From: a virus
DNA length: 21,202 nt
Virus record (IMG/VR): IMGVR_UViG_3300009684_000207
Span: 1-21,202 of that record
Reading direction: 5' to 3' (one strand)
The notes beneath the pieces are model-generated. The model was not told where the DNA came from and did not search any database. It saw only the letters and a program-made list of their open reading frames with translations. A program made the translations under genes and the position numbers. This document shows positions 9,401-16,192 of this stretch, in pieces. Each line of letters begins with the position of its first letter. The stretch's first letter is position 1.

Positions 9401-10469
9401 ATTCTACATGTAATTCTATATTGTTTATAAAATTTTCCATCCAAGATACTATAGTACTTCTATATGCCGCATCTTCATCTCCACTTAAGAAATAACCATT
9501 TTGATTTGGTATAAACATTATTTGAGTAAAAGGAGCCATTAAAGAATATTCTCCATCGTCAAATTTATATCTATAACTAAATCTTACATATTTGTCTTTT
9601 AAATAATTTGGATCTCCAGGCCAATTTTGTTCATCTGCTTTATTTGTCATTGATGTTCCGTAAAAGTGCAAAACAGATCCTGATGGAATTGTAGTTGTTA
9701 CAGGAACAGAAACTATAACAGTATAAACCGCACCAATATTATTTAGTTCCGTTATCACAGCATAATTATTCAATGTCAATGCTGGAGTAGATAAATTAGT
9801 TATTAATTGCATACCAATATTTAGCAATGCAAAGTCGGTAGATGAAACTGTAAAAGATACAGATTGAATGGTAGGATTACTAGATGCACTTGTCGTTGTG
9901 ATAGGTATATCTAAATAAACATTCATTGGTAATACAGGAGCGTATTTAGCTACAGATATTTGTACTTCATCTGTATAATAATTTGGGTTTGTAATAGCAC
10001 TTGATATATTTATTTTTCTAGGTTGATTTCTATTATCAGTCCAGAATAATAAATTTTCTAAAACATTTGCTCCTAATATTTTATATTGTGGATTTGTAGC
10101 AAAATTTAAAAAAGGTCCAGAAACTAAAGTTTTTAATGGAGGACTTGAATTAAGATCGTAAACAGTAATACGCATGTCTGCTAATACAGGAGGAATTAAC
10201 GTATTAAGTGTGTCAGTATAATCAGTCCAAAATTGAAATATTCTATTATTTTGATTGTCAGCAACTTGACCTATACAAATTAAATCATTATTACCAGTAT
10301 CAGCAACAAGATCATTGCCAAGAACCGCTTCCAACGCTCCAACATCTTTATCCTCTGCTTTACCTACTGATATATTTAAAGCGTCTCTATATTCTCCATT
10401 AGGAATAAGTCTATCATCTAGATCTTTATTCATTTTGGATTGTAGAAAACTATTTTTTACTTCTGCCAT
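6411..10469 (-). CDS. Tail-stabilisation (muzzle-like) protein, N-terminal-type half with cadherin-like region
   Basis: This is the largest complete gene, 1352 residues. The N-terminus has the pattern KMNKDLDDRLIPNGEYRDAL (12-31), which I associate with the tail-stabilisation or muzzle protein of crAss-like and related podoviruses. Further family-like stretches are SYRYKFDDGEYSLMAPFTQ (298-316), AGIVLSDKFGRQSTV (492-506), a WYSYKIVVRQQQQEYYNVYL stretch (665-684) and SLLDIFWETSSSGLISDLN (854-872). A small beta module appears inserted at about 198-273. Residues 1065-1130 resemble a cadherin/Ig-like repeat (FSIDPVTGVINL at 1076-1087, then IRLTDA). The last 220 residues are Gly/Pro/Ser-rich beta sequence and hold four of the seven cysteines (1137, 1268, 1333, 1352). 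This tail end is a candidate host-contact region. The gene starts 5 bases after the adaptor gene and ends in TAG; the C-terminal half of the family follows as a separate gene. Confidence 0.87.
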   Translation of the reverse strand: MAEVKNSFLQSKMNKDLDDRLIPNGEYRDALNISVGKAEDKDVGALEAVLGNDLVADTGNNDLICIGQVADNQNNRIFQFWTDYTDTLNTLIPPVLADMRITVYDLNSSPPLKTLVSGPFLNFATNPQYKILGANVLENLLFWTDNRNQPRKINISSAITNPNYYTDEVQISVAKYAPVLPMNVYLDIPITTTSASSNPTIQSVSFTVSSTDFALLNIGMQLITNLSTPALTLNNYAVITELNNIGAVYTVIVSVPVTTTIPSGSVLHFYGTSMTNKADEQNWPGDPNYLKDKYVRFSYRYKFDDGEYSLMAPFTQIMFIPNQNGYFLSGDEDAAYRSTIVSWMENFINNIELHVELPDTGNNIENSYKIKSIDILYKESDALTIKVLETVNVNEIKLQATSTNNYTYIYRSQKPYKTLPESQTVRVYDKVPVRARAQEIVGNRVIYGNFINKSTPPAAIDYNLAVTKKTDSFTSWAEYPNHTLKQNRNYQAGIVLSDKFGRQSTVILSSNDIGKTADGISLVGSTLYSPYYIQSSNLNVKEWRGNTLAMIVNSPIVSSINEGAGTPGLYAIVSGVNGQTGNGFAISSGYIVGGTQYYYVLQTGTSQTNIPVLGNYLRGKYTDYVKIIDVDGPLTCDGEISDIYNYNSTNNPDIKYAYDLNQPGWYSYKIVVRQQQQEYYNVYLPGFLNGYPMFQTISTGGTNPTLFPSNEVNKTIHTVLLNDNINKIPRDLTEVGPDQKQYRSSVKLFGRVENLLEAIITSNKQYYPAKKADVASTIASSADLNFLVTNNPDNINGTASNNFYQLSTTPIIARISTVNKIGVIASDLVSAAPPTVQHTMNPFLSIYETAPVVSLLDIFWETSSSGLISDLNVDILTGSDIVIGFDNLIFEHNEFQESSGILGPLDYGDQNSPYITGYFSPINSLGLPINVDSMSMTVVDLTGANRSEDFELIRVPILPPTLESGKFAIKIKNPFVFLINSTSKESYIFTFNIIDTTNGNTTLTTVNSLNNSIPVISYPILQSPVEVFYINDLIVGPIISCTGINGAPTIASDPAFNTQQLQWSISSITPGFSTYFSIDPVTGVINLNTITVPVGVDFYTTIRLTDAYNFATSTPGNGSLYAERNIIINVPASANFCSEWTSGVVTGPGPEFDYGNFIHGKFNFWRMFGPGETIDIANTNVEIFGYSAIGGGFYFPPPGSNKLVFSSSNFDGTFAFTANQGPTDFNPADQLELSGSISVLPSGRTIPIDLQSQYTGVPTTFTSGSQTCNIAPNFYLPPVPPSTNNKKWKLTNDNLTTSIRWQALTSSAGEVIGGILTPGNFVGSTFYGGTYTCIRDNSLSYGVGGTVIIDNC

Positions 10470-10474
10470 ATTTT

Positions 10475-11707
10475 TTAGTGTTTAATCCATTTGGATTGTC
10501 CTCTTAATACTTGAGTTATTTCTTCTAATTTAATATTAGACAATCTAATTTTAGTATTTCTTAATTTAGCGCTTTTTTCTTGTTTTAATCTTTGTACTAA
10601 ATATTCAGGTTGATTTGATCTAGTAGAAATTATAGCATGTAATATATAAGCATACATTGCTTCTTCTGCTAACTTAGGTACTCTTGAATCTAAGTCATAA
10701 GCTAAACCATCTGATATATATTCTAATACTATTAATCTACCAATTAAATCACTACTAAAAGATATTTTACCTTCTCTGTCATTTATCGTAAAATAACCAT
10801 TTATATTAGCGAACTGAGGATCTATTCCGTATCTTCTTCCGTACCAAGCATTTTGAACCCACATATCTCCATTATACCAATCACCAATAAAAGCGTTTGC
10901 ATCAAATGTAATTGGTCCTAATTGATTTCTTTTCCATCTTTCTTCTGTTAAAGAACTTCCTTCAATATTATAACCAAAATTGTCTTGTATAGGCACACCT
11001 CCCGCATCTTGAATTGGATTTTCGTAAGGTGTTATAGTAAGATTATTTGTAGGGTAGATCGGATGTTTAACACCTTGATGATCTATCCATGAAATTTTAA
11101 CATAATTAACATAGTCTTGTGGTAATACAATACTTAAACTATGTGGTATGTTTAATTCTATGGAATGAATACTTTTTAAAGTATCATAACTAAATTCTTG
11201 CATACTTCTTTTAGCATGAAATATAACGTCAGTTCTTTTAACAGAATTTATTAATTTTCCAGTACCAACATATCCAACCATAAAATTGTTAACAACATCA
11301 TTTAAAGACATATAAGCATAACTACCATAATTTTCTTCAACTGTATTGCCATATGCCATTTCAGTAGGTGTAGTTCCATAATTACCACCGTCTAATATTT
11401 TTAACTGAACAACAATATATTCTCCATCAAGTGGAGCATTACCAATTGTAAATACTACTGAATTATTAATTATAGAATAATTAGACACAATTTCACTGAA
11501 ACTACCTGGAAAACCAGTTAGACTTCTATATAATTTATAATTATTTAAAGCATAATCAATTGCATTTGGATCTTCACTACCAAATATTAAGTCTGTATTA
11601 AAAGTTGTTAAGAAAGATAGTGTTGTGCCATCTCCAATAAACCCTTGAGCACCTTCGTAGTATTGTCTATTTGTTTCGGTTATTAAACCATTATTTGGAA
11701 TTGGCAT
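10475..11707 (-). CDS. Tail tubular / adaptor protein
   Basis: The 410-residue product falls into two parts. Residues 1-110 are a beta-rich extension (ITETNRQYYEGAQGFIGDG, 9-27; FNTDLIFGS, 36-44; DYALNNYKLY, 51-60). From about 130 to the end lies the adaptor core: YAYMSLNDVVNNFMVGYVG (130-148), KRTDVIFHAKRSMQEFSYDT (157-176) and VLPQDYVNYVKISWID (194-209), closing with a helical, basic C-terminus (about 343-410). The mostly helical core with a beta insert agrees with tail tubular A/head-to-tail adaptor proteins (T7 gp11 or P22 gp4 role) in Bacteroidota podoviruses. Such proteins form a ring beneath the portal that receives the tail. The gene starts 6 bases after the previous stop and ends 5 bases before the large tail gene. 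Family placement is from recognised stretches and order. Exact ring position is uncertain. Confidence 0.85.
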   Translation of the reverse strand: MPIPNNGLITETNRQYYEGAQGFIGDGTTLSFLTTFNTDLIFGSEDPNAIDYALNNYKLYRSLTGFPGSFSEIVSNYSIINNSVVFTIGNAPLDGEYIVVQLKILDGGNYGTTPTEMAYGNTVEENYGSYAYMSLNDVVNNFMVGYVGTGKLINSVKRTDVIFHAKRSMQEFSYDTLKSIHSIELNIPHSLSIVLPQDYVNYVKISWIDHQGVKHPIYPTNNLTITPYENPIQDAGGVPIQDNFGYNIEGSSLTEERWKRNQLGPITFDANAFIGDWYNGDMWVQNAWYGRRYGIDPQFANINGYFTINDREGKISFSSDLIGRLIVLEYISDGLAYDLDSRVPKLAEEAMYAYILHAIISTRSNQPEYLVQRLKQEKSAKLRNTKIRLSNIKLEEITQVLRGQSKWIKH

Positions 11708-11713
11708 GTGTTA

Positions 11714-12460
11714 TTAACTTTTTGAGTTAGCGGTTTCAGTTTGTATTTGTTGAGCAGCTGCTTGTACAATCTGTGGATCTTTAATAATTACACCTGAATA
11801 AAGCAATATTTTAATTATAATATTAATTTGTTCAGTAGGATGTAAGTCAAAATTCTGAGAACCAGTTGGTGTTACTACTGGATCATATTGTGTTGGATTA
11901 TATATATATTGATAATTAGGTGTTGTAGTTGTAAAACCCCATCTTGGATCGTAAGGTTTTCTTAAATAAGTACAGGATATTACATTATCACCGGTTATAC
12001 TAATTGGATATATTTTTATATTGAAATCTTTATAAGTGTATACTGGCCAATATGTTGAAGGTTTTGTAATTGGTGATAAATTAAGTTCTAGCAATTCGTT
12101 TGGTTGAACGTATTGAACTTCTTTTTCATCTTTATATATAACAGTACCTAATTTGTATAATTCAGGTTGAGGTGTTAATGTAGGTATAGTTATATTAAAT
12201 ACTCCACCTGTATAAGTACATGGAGCAGATTCTTGAAATATGGCTATCTTTTCTTCTAAGTTTTTTACACGATCACTATATTCACTGTCATTTCCAGGAA
12301 CTCGTAATTGTTGATTTAAATCTTCAAAATATTCATTAAAGATTTCAAGTTGAACTTGAGCAGCAGTTCTATTGAACTCATCTGGAGTCAAATAACCTCT
12401 TTGCTCTTTATTAAGAATTAATAAAACAGTTCTATAAACTGTATTAACATTTACTGCCAT
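11714..12460 (-). CDS. Neck/adaptor-like virion protein
   Basis: The 248-residue product starts with a helical segment, TVYRTVLLILNKEQRGYLTP (7-26), and a long helix to about residue 76. A beta-rich middle follows (85-175, with YLRKPYDPRWGF at 165-176). It ends in a helical segment, FDLHPTEQINIIIKILLYSG (204-223) and DPQIVQAAAQQIQ (228-240). I recall similar proteins between capsid and tail-tube genes in uncultured marine phages, annotated only as structural. Placement between head and tubular genes supports a neck or head-completion role, which is inference. It is the first gene after the compound hairpin at 12476-12518, and its ATG lies 15 bases beyond that stem. The helical termini with a beta centre resemble adaptor folds, but I cannot name a family securely. 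Confidence 0.83.
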   Translation of the reverse strand: MAVNVNTVYRTVLLILNKEQRGYLTPDEFNRTAAQVQLEIFNEYFEDLNQQLRVPGNDSEYSDRVKNLEEKIAIFQESAPCTYTGGVFNITIPTLTPQPELYKLGTVIYKDEKEVQYVQPNELLELNLSPITKPSTYWPVYTYKDFNIKIYPISITGDNVISCTYLRKPYDPRWGFTTTTPNYQYIYNPTQYDPVVTPTGSQNFDLHPTEQINIIIKILLYSGVIIKDPQIVQAAAQQIQTETANSKS

Positions 12461-12475
12461 ATCGTATATTTATTA

Positions 12476-12518
12476 TAGTATTAAGGCGATAACTAAGAGC
12501 TACCGCCTATAAATACTA
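12476..12518 (-). other. Compound hairpin between head-region and neck genes
   Basis: An outer 7-base-pair stem (TAGTATT at 12476-12482 with AATACTA at 12512-12518) encloses a short internal loop and a GC-rich inner stem (GGCG 12485-12488 with CGCC 12504-12507, extended by one A-T pair). A 15-base loop is left. In the message it begins 10 bases after the stop of the 295-residue gene and ends 15 bases before the next ATG. It has no T-run after it, so it is not a standard terminator. A role in message stability, processing or translation of the neck gene is possible. Pairing is seen; function is a guess. Confidence 0.5.
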
Positions 12519-12528
12519 ATATTACATG

Positions 12529-13416
12529 TTATTTTAATTTTTTCTCTATAGACTTGAAGACTAAAATACCTTCATCTGTCTTAAAGAATGCCGCCATTGC
12601 TGAGTATGGATTTTCGTCAAACGGAACTGTCATTAATTTTCTATCATTTTCACCCCATAAGAAAGTTCTTTGATCGTGTGATAATTTTATAATGTTTGCT
12701 TCTGTAGCTCTAATAGCTAAATTTCTAAGTTGAACATTATCATCATTCGCTAATTCTAAGAACAAACTAGGGTTTCTTCTAGCAAACAATAATAAATCTC
12801 TTTTTATCTCCTTAGAACTCATCTTATTGACTCTAGAACCAACTTCTACACGTACAATTGCTTCCGCATCGTCAATATCCATTTGTAAAGCAAGATTCAT
12901 TGCGTCTATTTCTAGTTCTAGATAATCTAAATCATCTTCAGCATCAATTGTTGCATCAAATTCTGTATATTTAACTCCTAAACCAGGGTGATATAAAGAT
13001 AATAATTTTTGTAAATTTTGTTTTTCTTTTGGAACATTTAAAATACCTTCTTCAAAAATAATATGTCCTAATGTTACCTGTCCTTTTTGTTGACTAACTA
13101 AAGGTGAATTTTGATTTGTTGCGTATCTTAATTCTTCTTGTTGACCTGTTTCTTTGTCAAACCATATAAGTGGATATCTACCGGTATGTTTACTTTGTAA
13201 TGTATAAGTTATTGGTGAATGACTATCTGCTATTATATAGGTTCTGTCTTTTATATCCCAAATAGGTTTAGTAGGTTCTGCTTGAGTATATTTTTTTTCA
13301 ATAACTACTTGAGTAGGTTCGTTAACTTCTATTTCATTAACCATATCAACGTCTTTCGTAGTAGTTTGTGATTTTGCACTTGTAGGTGCTGTTTGTTTTT
13401 TTATTGGTGTTGCCAT
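12529..13416 (-). CDS. Conserved head-region protein of unknown function
   Basis: The 295-residue product has a Thr/Lys/Gln-rich, probably disordered N-terminus (1-50). A beta-rich domain follows (about 55-150: RYPLIWFDKETGQQEELRYA at 80-99, GHIIFEEGILNVPK at 117-130, LLSLYHPGLG at 138-147). Then comes an acidic helical stretch (155-190, DAEDDLDYLELEIDAMNLAL) and a helical C-terminus with KMSSKEIKRDLLLFARRNP (198-216) and DENPYSAMAAFFKTDEGILV (267-286). I have a memory of this arrangement next to capsid genes in aquatic phages, without an assigned function. Position right after the capsid gene suggests a head-completion, decoration or packaging-related role, which is inference. It is set apart by 80 bases from the capsid gene and 68 from the neck gene, the two longest gaps in the window, each with a hairpin. 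It may therefore be expressed at its own level. Confidence 0.83.
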   Translation of the reverse strand: MATPIKKQTAPTSAKSQTTTKDVDMVNEIEVNEPTQVVIEKKYTQAEPTKPIWDIKDRTYIIADSHSPITYTLQSKHTGRYPLIWFDKETGQQEELRYATNQNSPLVSQQKGQVTLGHIIFEEGILNVPKEKQNLQKLLSLYHPGLGVKYTEFDATIDAEDDLDYLELEIDAMNLALQMDIDDAEAIVRVEVGSRVNKMSSKEIKRDLLLFARRNPSLFLELANDDNVQLRNLAIRATEANIIKLSHDQRTFLWGENDRKLMTVPFDENPYSAMAAFFKTDEGILVFKSIEKKLK

Positions 13417-13430
13417 AATATAATATAATT
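13414..13430 (-). repeat. Repeated AT-only leader over a start codon (copy 1)
   Basis: On the minus strand the bases before and including the ATG read AATTATATTATATTATG. The same 17 bases precede the scaffold-like gene at 16161-16177. No Shine-Dalgarno sequence is present, as is common for Bacteroidota and their phages, where AT-rich, unstructured leaders favour initiation. It supports the chosen start at 13416. Confidence 0.5.
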
Positions 13431-13448
13431 TAATAATTTATTTTAAAA

Positions 13449-13484
13449 GGTAATAATTACCCCCGTCAGTTCAACGAGGGTAAT
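13449..13484 (-). terminator. Hairpin after the capsid gene, possible weak terminator or attenuator
   Basis: The arms ATTACCC (13456-13462) and GGGTAAT (13478-13484) pair over 7 bases. After one mismatch, CGT (13464-13466) pairs with ACG (13474-13476), leaving a 7-base loop. In the message it begins 12 bases after the capsid stop. A second, exclusive pairing exists: GGTAATAATTACC at 13449-13461 is a perfect palindrome that shares the ATTACC arm (13456-13461) with the larger stem. The sequence after it reads CCTTTTAAAATAAATT, only a short T-run, so termination would be partial. A likely effect is to keep capsid message high relative to later genes, either by partial termination or by protecting the 3' end. 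Pairing is seen; function is inferred. Confidence 0.45.
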
Positions 13485-13496
13485 ATCACCATATTT

Positions 13497-14966
13497 TTAC
13501 ACTGATGCAGTAAACAATACAAAATTGTTAGCAGCTTGTGTAACTAAACATCTTTCAGACAAGAAGTGTACTTGCATTGCATCAAGATCAGAAGTGTAAG
13601 CACCTCCAACAGATCCAGTGATCCAGTTTTTCATTCTTCTATCGTCAGCTTGGTTAGCTCTATAGCGAACGTGTAAGAAAGGTCTACGGATATTAGTACC
13701 TAATTGTTGATCGTATACAGTAGATGTTCCAGCAGGAATAAGGATACCATCAATAGATGTATTAGCCATACCACCACGAGTAGAAGCATCATTTAAGTAT
13801 TTCCAGTCAGTTTTGTAGAAATCATAAGATCCACGACGGAAACCAGAGAAACCTAAGTTTAAAGCCATTTGCTCAGAGTTTTCAAATAAACCGTAAGCAA
13901 CACCACCGGCAGCACCTGCTGATAAAGAAGCTAACATGTCGTCAAAGTCAAGAGAAGTAGCTCTATTTAAAAAGAACATGTTTTCTTCAATAGCTCCTTG
14001 AGTATCTAAGTTTTTCAAGATTGAATCAAAATCAGATAAACCTGCAGCAGCAGTAAAGTTATTTACAACATTACCTCTTTCTTTTACAGCAGAGAAAAGA
14101 CCTTGTGTTCCTTTGATATTGTTAACACTTCCTAATGTAGAACCACCAGAAACTAACTCACCTTCAATTACAGACATTTCTAAGTAATCTTCAAAACGTA
14201 ATCTTGTTTCAGATTCAGCTTTTAAATACCATAAGTATCCACCAGTTCCATCTTCAGTTGCAACTTCAACCCAACCAATTTGAGCGGTATCAGAACCAGA
14301 GATTTGGTATCTTTCTTTAATGATAATAGGTGAATTACTATATTGCGTGAAAGAAGGAACTACAGAGTTTAATGTAGCATCAGTTGTTCCTTTTTTAAAC
14401 TCAGAACCGTATACAAAGATTTTAAGATCTGTTGCTCCAGTAAAATTAACAGTATTACCAGAACCTGTAGTTAAATCTAACTGAGTATAAGGTTTTACTG
14501 TAATAACCGCAGGGTTAGTAGCTCCACCAGCACTCGCGTTAGCAGGAGTAGCGGTTGAATCAGTAACGTAAACTTTAAGTTCTTTTCCTGTAGAAGGACT
14601 CATAACTACTAAAGTTTGTCCAATAGAAATAACGTTATTTACAAAATTAGCACCAGTACCACCAGTAACAAAAGTTAAAGTTGTTGCAGAAGCACATGAT
14701 ACATCTTTGTAAGCAATATGTAATCTGTTTTGTTCAGACCAAACTACCTGGTCAGAAGACATAGGCATTTCAGCACCTACCATACGTAAGAAACCAGAAA
14801 GAGTTCTGTTTCCATAACGCTCTACTTCTGCCTCGTAGATTTCTGGTAAATATTGTTGCGCGAAATCATTACCACTTCCATTTGTAAAGTTTAAGTAATT
14901 TGTTTCTAACGCTTGTTGTTTTTGAGACGGTTTAATTGAACCGAATTGTGGAGTCACATTTGACAT
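13497..14966 (-). CDS. Major capsid protein
   Basis: The 489-residue product lies directly after the portal and scaffold-like genes, the classical capsid position. Residues 1-60 are helical (SIKPSQKQQALETNYLNF at 10-27, EIYEAEVERYGNRTLSGFL at 42-60). Residues 88-187 appear to be a beta insertion with small residues and IGQTLVVM (115-122). IIIKERYQISGSDTAQIGWV (214-233) and RLRFEDYLEMSVIEGELV (255-272) resemble the long helix and strands of HK97-fold capsids of Bacteroidota phages. PFLHVRYRANQADDRRMKNW (429-448) and the C-terminal strand follow. No protease or propeptide is apparent, so a separate scaffold seems used. Codon choice differs from neighbours, with more TTC, TAC, AAC and CGT, as expected for the most abundant protein. 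The ATG lies 12 bases after the scaffold stop. The HK97 fold is inferred from the family, not proven. Confidence 0.88.
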   Translation of the reverse strand: MSNVTPQFGSIKPSQKQQALETNYLNFTNGSGNDFAQQYLPEIYEAEVERYGNRTLSGFLRMVGAEMPMSSDQVVWSEQNRLHIAYKDVSCASATTLTFVTGGTGANFVNNVISIGQTLVVMSPSTGKELKVYVTDSTATPANASAGGATNPAVITVKPYTQLDLTTGSGNTVNFTGATDLKIFVYGSEFKKGTTDATLNSVVPSFTQYSNSPIIIKERYQISGSDTAQIGWVEVATEDGTGGYLWYLKAESETRLRFEDYLEMSVIEGELVSGGSTLGSVNNIKGTQGLFSAVKERGNVVNNFTAAAGLSDFDSILKNLDTQGAIEENMFFLNRATSLDFDDMLASLSAGAAGGVAYGLFENSEQMALNLGFSGFRRGSYDFYKTDWKYLNDASTRGGMANTSIDGILIPAGTSTVYDQQLGTNIRRPFLHVRYRANQADDRRMKNWITGSVGGAYTSDLDAMQVHFLSERCLVTQAANNFVLFTASV

Positions 14967-14978
14967 AATTCTTTAATT

Positions 14979-16163
14979 TTAATTGTTAAATTTTTTTGTT
15001 TGTATTCTTAATTTAGAAGAATCAAAACCACTGATAGATTTAACTTTTAAACCATTAATAAAAACCTCTCCGCCTGTTTGACGAGGTTGGTTTTGACTAG
15101 GATTTCTAGAGTTATTAACTACTTCTTTAACTGCATCCGCTCTTCCTTGTTCATAGAAGTGTTGTGCAATCTTATCAGAATTCATAGCGGTATAAAGAGC
15201 TTTGTGATAATTTACAGAATCAGTAACGTTTCCATCTTTGTCAAGGAACTTCCCTACGAAATTGTTAATGTCTGATTGTTTTTCTGCAACTTGTTCGTTG
15301 TTTTGTACATTATATCTAAATCTTTTATCACCAACATTATATTCAAAACCTTTGAATTCGTTGTTAAATAAATTTTTAGTTTGTTGTTTAAACGTTTCAT
15401 GTCGCGTTTTCTGCTCTTCTTCATTCTTCTTATATCTGTTGAAAAAGTCAAAAGCGTCTTGTTGTTCTTTAGATACGCCCGGTCTCAACTTGATCTCGTC
15501 GTAGTATTGATTTTTAATAGACTCTAATTCGTTTTTAGCTCTTACAACTTCTTCTTTAAAGGCAAGTTTCTTTTTTCTAATATCTCGCTCTTCATCTATA
15601 TCCTCATCGTAAGCAAAATTATCTTCCATTAAAAATTGGATTTCTTCTGCGTCTAAATGAGGTTTAGTTCTTTTATAATATTCTTTTAATAATGTTTTTT
15701 CATCAACATTAGAATAGTCTGTATTTAATCTAACATAATCTTCTACTGTTCCACCTGTCTCTTCCATAAAACTAACTAGTTTTTCTATGTTTTCAGGTAA
15801 TGGTTTTCCAGTATTAATTTGTTCTTGAACATGTTTTTCTACTTCTTGTTCAATTACATTAACTTCTTGTTTTATTTCTTCATTACTGATTTCTTCAATA
15901 ACATTTTCAAAGGTCCCTTCGTTTCCTTGGACCACTCCTTGCAATTCCATTTTGGATTGTTCTGTGCGTAACACGCTTTCATTTGTGCTTTGTTCTTGAA
16001 CGGCATCTTTTTCTGTATTTGGTATTACAATTTTTGTTATTTCTTGTTCTGTATTTGGTATAGATAAATCTACCTTTGTAACTTTATCCTCTTTAGATAA
16101 GTTTCTAGGTTTTTTTGCTTTTTGGATTTTAAATTCTCCTTCTTGTTTTACGATTTCTGACAT
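14979..16163 (-). CDS. Capsid scaffolding-like protein
   Basis: The 394-residue product is highly charged and mostly helical, lying between portal and capsid genes where scaffolds are encoded. Residues 1-115 are Glu/Gln/Lys/Asn-rich and likely disordered. Residues 120-187 contain IEKLVSFMEETGGTVEDYVRL (126-146 region) and an acidic patch (DNFAYDEDIDEERD, 181-194). Residues 195-260 form a long Lys/Glu helix, likely a coiled coil. The C-terminal part (270-394) holds DKRFRYNVQ (279-287), GKFLDKDGNVTDSVNYHKAL (304-323) and a basic end rich in Lys, Arg and Asn. An acidic body with a basic C-terminus is usual for scaffolds that bind capsid protein through that end. It lacks protease motifs. The gene starts 29 bases after the portal stop, behind an AT-only leader shared with the gene at 13416. 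Role is inferred from position and composition. Confidence 0.82.
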   Translation of the reverse strand: MSEIVKQEGEFKIQKAKKPRNLSKEDKVTKVDLSIPNTEQEITKIVIPNTEKDAVQEQSTNESVLRTEQSKMELQGVVQGNEGTFENVIEEISNEEIKQEVNVIEQEVEKHVQEQINTGKPLPENIEKLVSFMEETGGTVEDYVRLNTDYSNVDEKTLLKEYYKRTKPHLDAEEIQFLMEDNFAYDEDIDEERDIRKKKLAFKEEVVRAKNELESIKNQYYDEIKLRPGVSKEQQDAFDFFNRYKKNEEEQKTRHETFKQQTKNLFNNEFKGFEYNVGDKRFRYNVQNNEQVAEKQSDINNFVGKFLDKDGNVTDSVNYHKALYTAMNSDKIAQHFYEQGRADAVKEVVNNSRNPSQNQPRQTGGEVFINGLKVKSISGFDSSKLRIQTKKFNN

Positions 16164-16177
16164 AATATAATATAATT
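16161..16177 (-). repeat. Repeated AT-only leader over a start codon (copy 2)
   Basis: On the minus strand this reads AATTATATTATATTATG, ending in the start codon of the scaffold-like gene. It is identical over 17 bases to the leader at 13414-13430. Upstream of it the message holds only further A/T-rich sequence and no Shine-Dalgarno match. Confidence 0.5.
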
Positions 16178-16192
16178 AAATAGTTATTTTTT

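Noticed and set aside
12476-12518. tRNA-like element (the minus strand contains GGTAGCTC, as in a D-arm)
   Set aside because: Only about 43 bases, no T-arm, anticodon stem or acceptor stem; it is a single compound hairpin.
13417-13496. Bacteroidota-type promoter (TTG with TAnnTTTG) in the intergenic gaps
   Set aside because: I found no good match on the minus strand in this gap or the 12461-12528, 16164-16192 and 6379-6410 gaps; promoters probably lie to the right of the window.
15078-15504. Short open frames on both strands within the scaffold-like gene
   Set aside because: Shadows of a strongly coding, Lys/Glu-rich frame; none has a plausible product or leader.
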